DNA of 5,377 nt from Balneolaceae bacterium (GTDB lineage: Bacteria; Bacteroidota; Rhodothermia; Balneolales; Balneolaceae), in assembly GCA_007127395.1 (NCBI GenBank), contig SKZL01000254.1, positions 1 to 5,377 on the forward strand, written 5' to 3'. The notes under the pieces were generated by a model. That model saw nothing but the letters and a program-made list of their open reading frames with translations. It was not told where the DNA came from and did no database searches. A program made the position numbers and the translations under genes. Shown in pieces: positions 5,277-5,377 of the stretch (position 1 is the first letter of the stretch; every line of letters begins with the position of its first letter).

Positions 5277-5377
5277 ATGAAAAGAAAGCTGGAAATATAT
5301 GATTTGGGCCTTATGGCTTACAGGGAGGTGTGGGATCTGCAGAAAAAGGCTCAACAGTTATTGATTGACCAAAAAAG
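5277..5377 (+). CDS. lipB: Lipoyl(octanoyl) transferase LipB, N-terminal fragment
   Basis: Only the first 33 codons and two bases are inside the window; the right edge cuts the gene. The fragment carries the LipB opening pattern, D-L-G-L-x-x-Y-x-x-x-W-x-L-Q (IYDLGLMAYREVWDLQ), followed by a charged helix. LipB transfers octanoyl from acyl carrier protein to the target lysine of lipoyl domains in the cytoplasm, the first step of endogenous lipoate synthesis, which makes the cofactor used with the Lpd encoded at 1672-3090. The ATG at 5277 is chosen because it places the motif at the usual distance from the N-terminus. No clear Shine-Dalgarno site precedes it, only AGG touching the start codon. 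Assignment rests on a short stretch, so the catalytic Cys and Lys residues could not be checked. Confidence 0.8.
   Translation, partial: MKRKLEIYDLGLMAYREVWDLQKKAQQLLIDQK

Noticed and set aside
5231..5302. Small ORF of 23 codons starting MSANNN, overlapping the lipB start in another frame
   Set aside because: It starts inside the hairpin right arm, lacks a ribosome site and resembles no known small protein; lipB explains the overlapping part.

Overview
The window reads as an ordinary, moderate-G+C chromosomal segment from a Gram-negative bacterium. The phylum is an inference: the style of the TonB proteins and of the dihydrolipoyl dehydrogenase (GGVCLNIGC redox segment, CTYCEP segment) suggests the Bacteroidota / Balneolota / Rhodothermota group. 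All recognisable genes are on the + strand. No RNA gene, CRISPR array, insertion sequence or phage gene is visible.

Layout: (1) about 60 unassignable bases; (2) a Na+/alanine (AGCS family) symporter at 90-1508, whose conserved N-terminus begins at an apparent CTG start; (3) a 163-bp spacer with a perfect 10-bp palindrome; (4) a full-length dihydrolipoyl dehydrogenase gene (lpdA), 1672-3090, closed by a textbook intrinsic terminator; (5) a 319-bp AT-rich leader (3200-3518) with a LacI-family-like operator, possible promoters, a 9-bp direct repeat and an echo of the tonB translation-initiation region; (6) a TonB-type energy transducer, 3519-4208, with a nested-hairpin terminator; (7) a 257-bp spacer containing a 10-bp perfect inverted repeat; (8) a second, paralogous TonB, 4466-5167, followed by an 11-bp hairpin; (9) the start of lipB (lipoyl(octanoyl) transferase) at 5277, cut by the window end.

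How the genes relate: lpdA and lipB belong to the same physiology. LipB supplies the lipoyl arm (via octanoyl transfer) of 2-oxoacid dehydrogenases and the glycine cleavage system, and Lpd reoxidises that arm. The two TonB proteins between them would pass inner-membrane proton-motive force, through an ExbB/ExbD-type motor encoded elsewhere, to outer-membrane transporters. Each tonB looks like its own transcription unit, not part of an exbB-exbD-tonB operon.

I see no strong case for a wholly new system. The best second-look items are the tandem, separately controlled tonB pair with its structured leaders, the LacI-like operator upstream of the first tonB, and the non-canonical symporter start.
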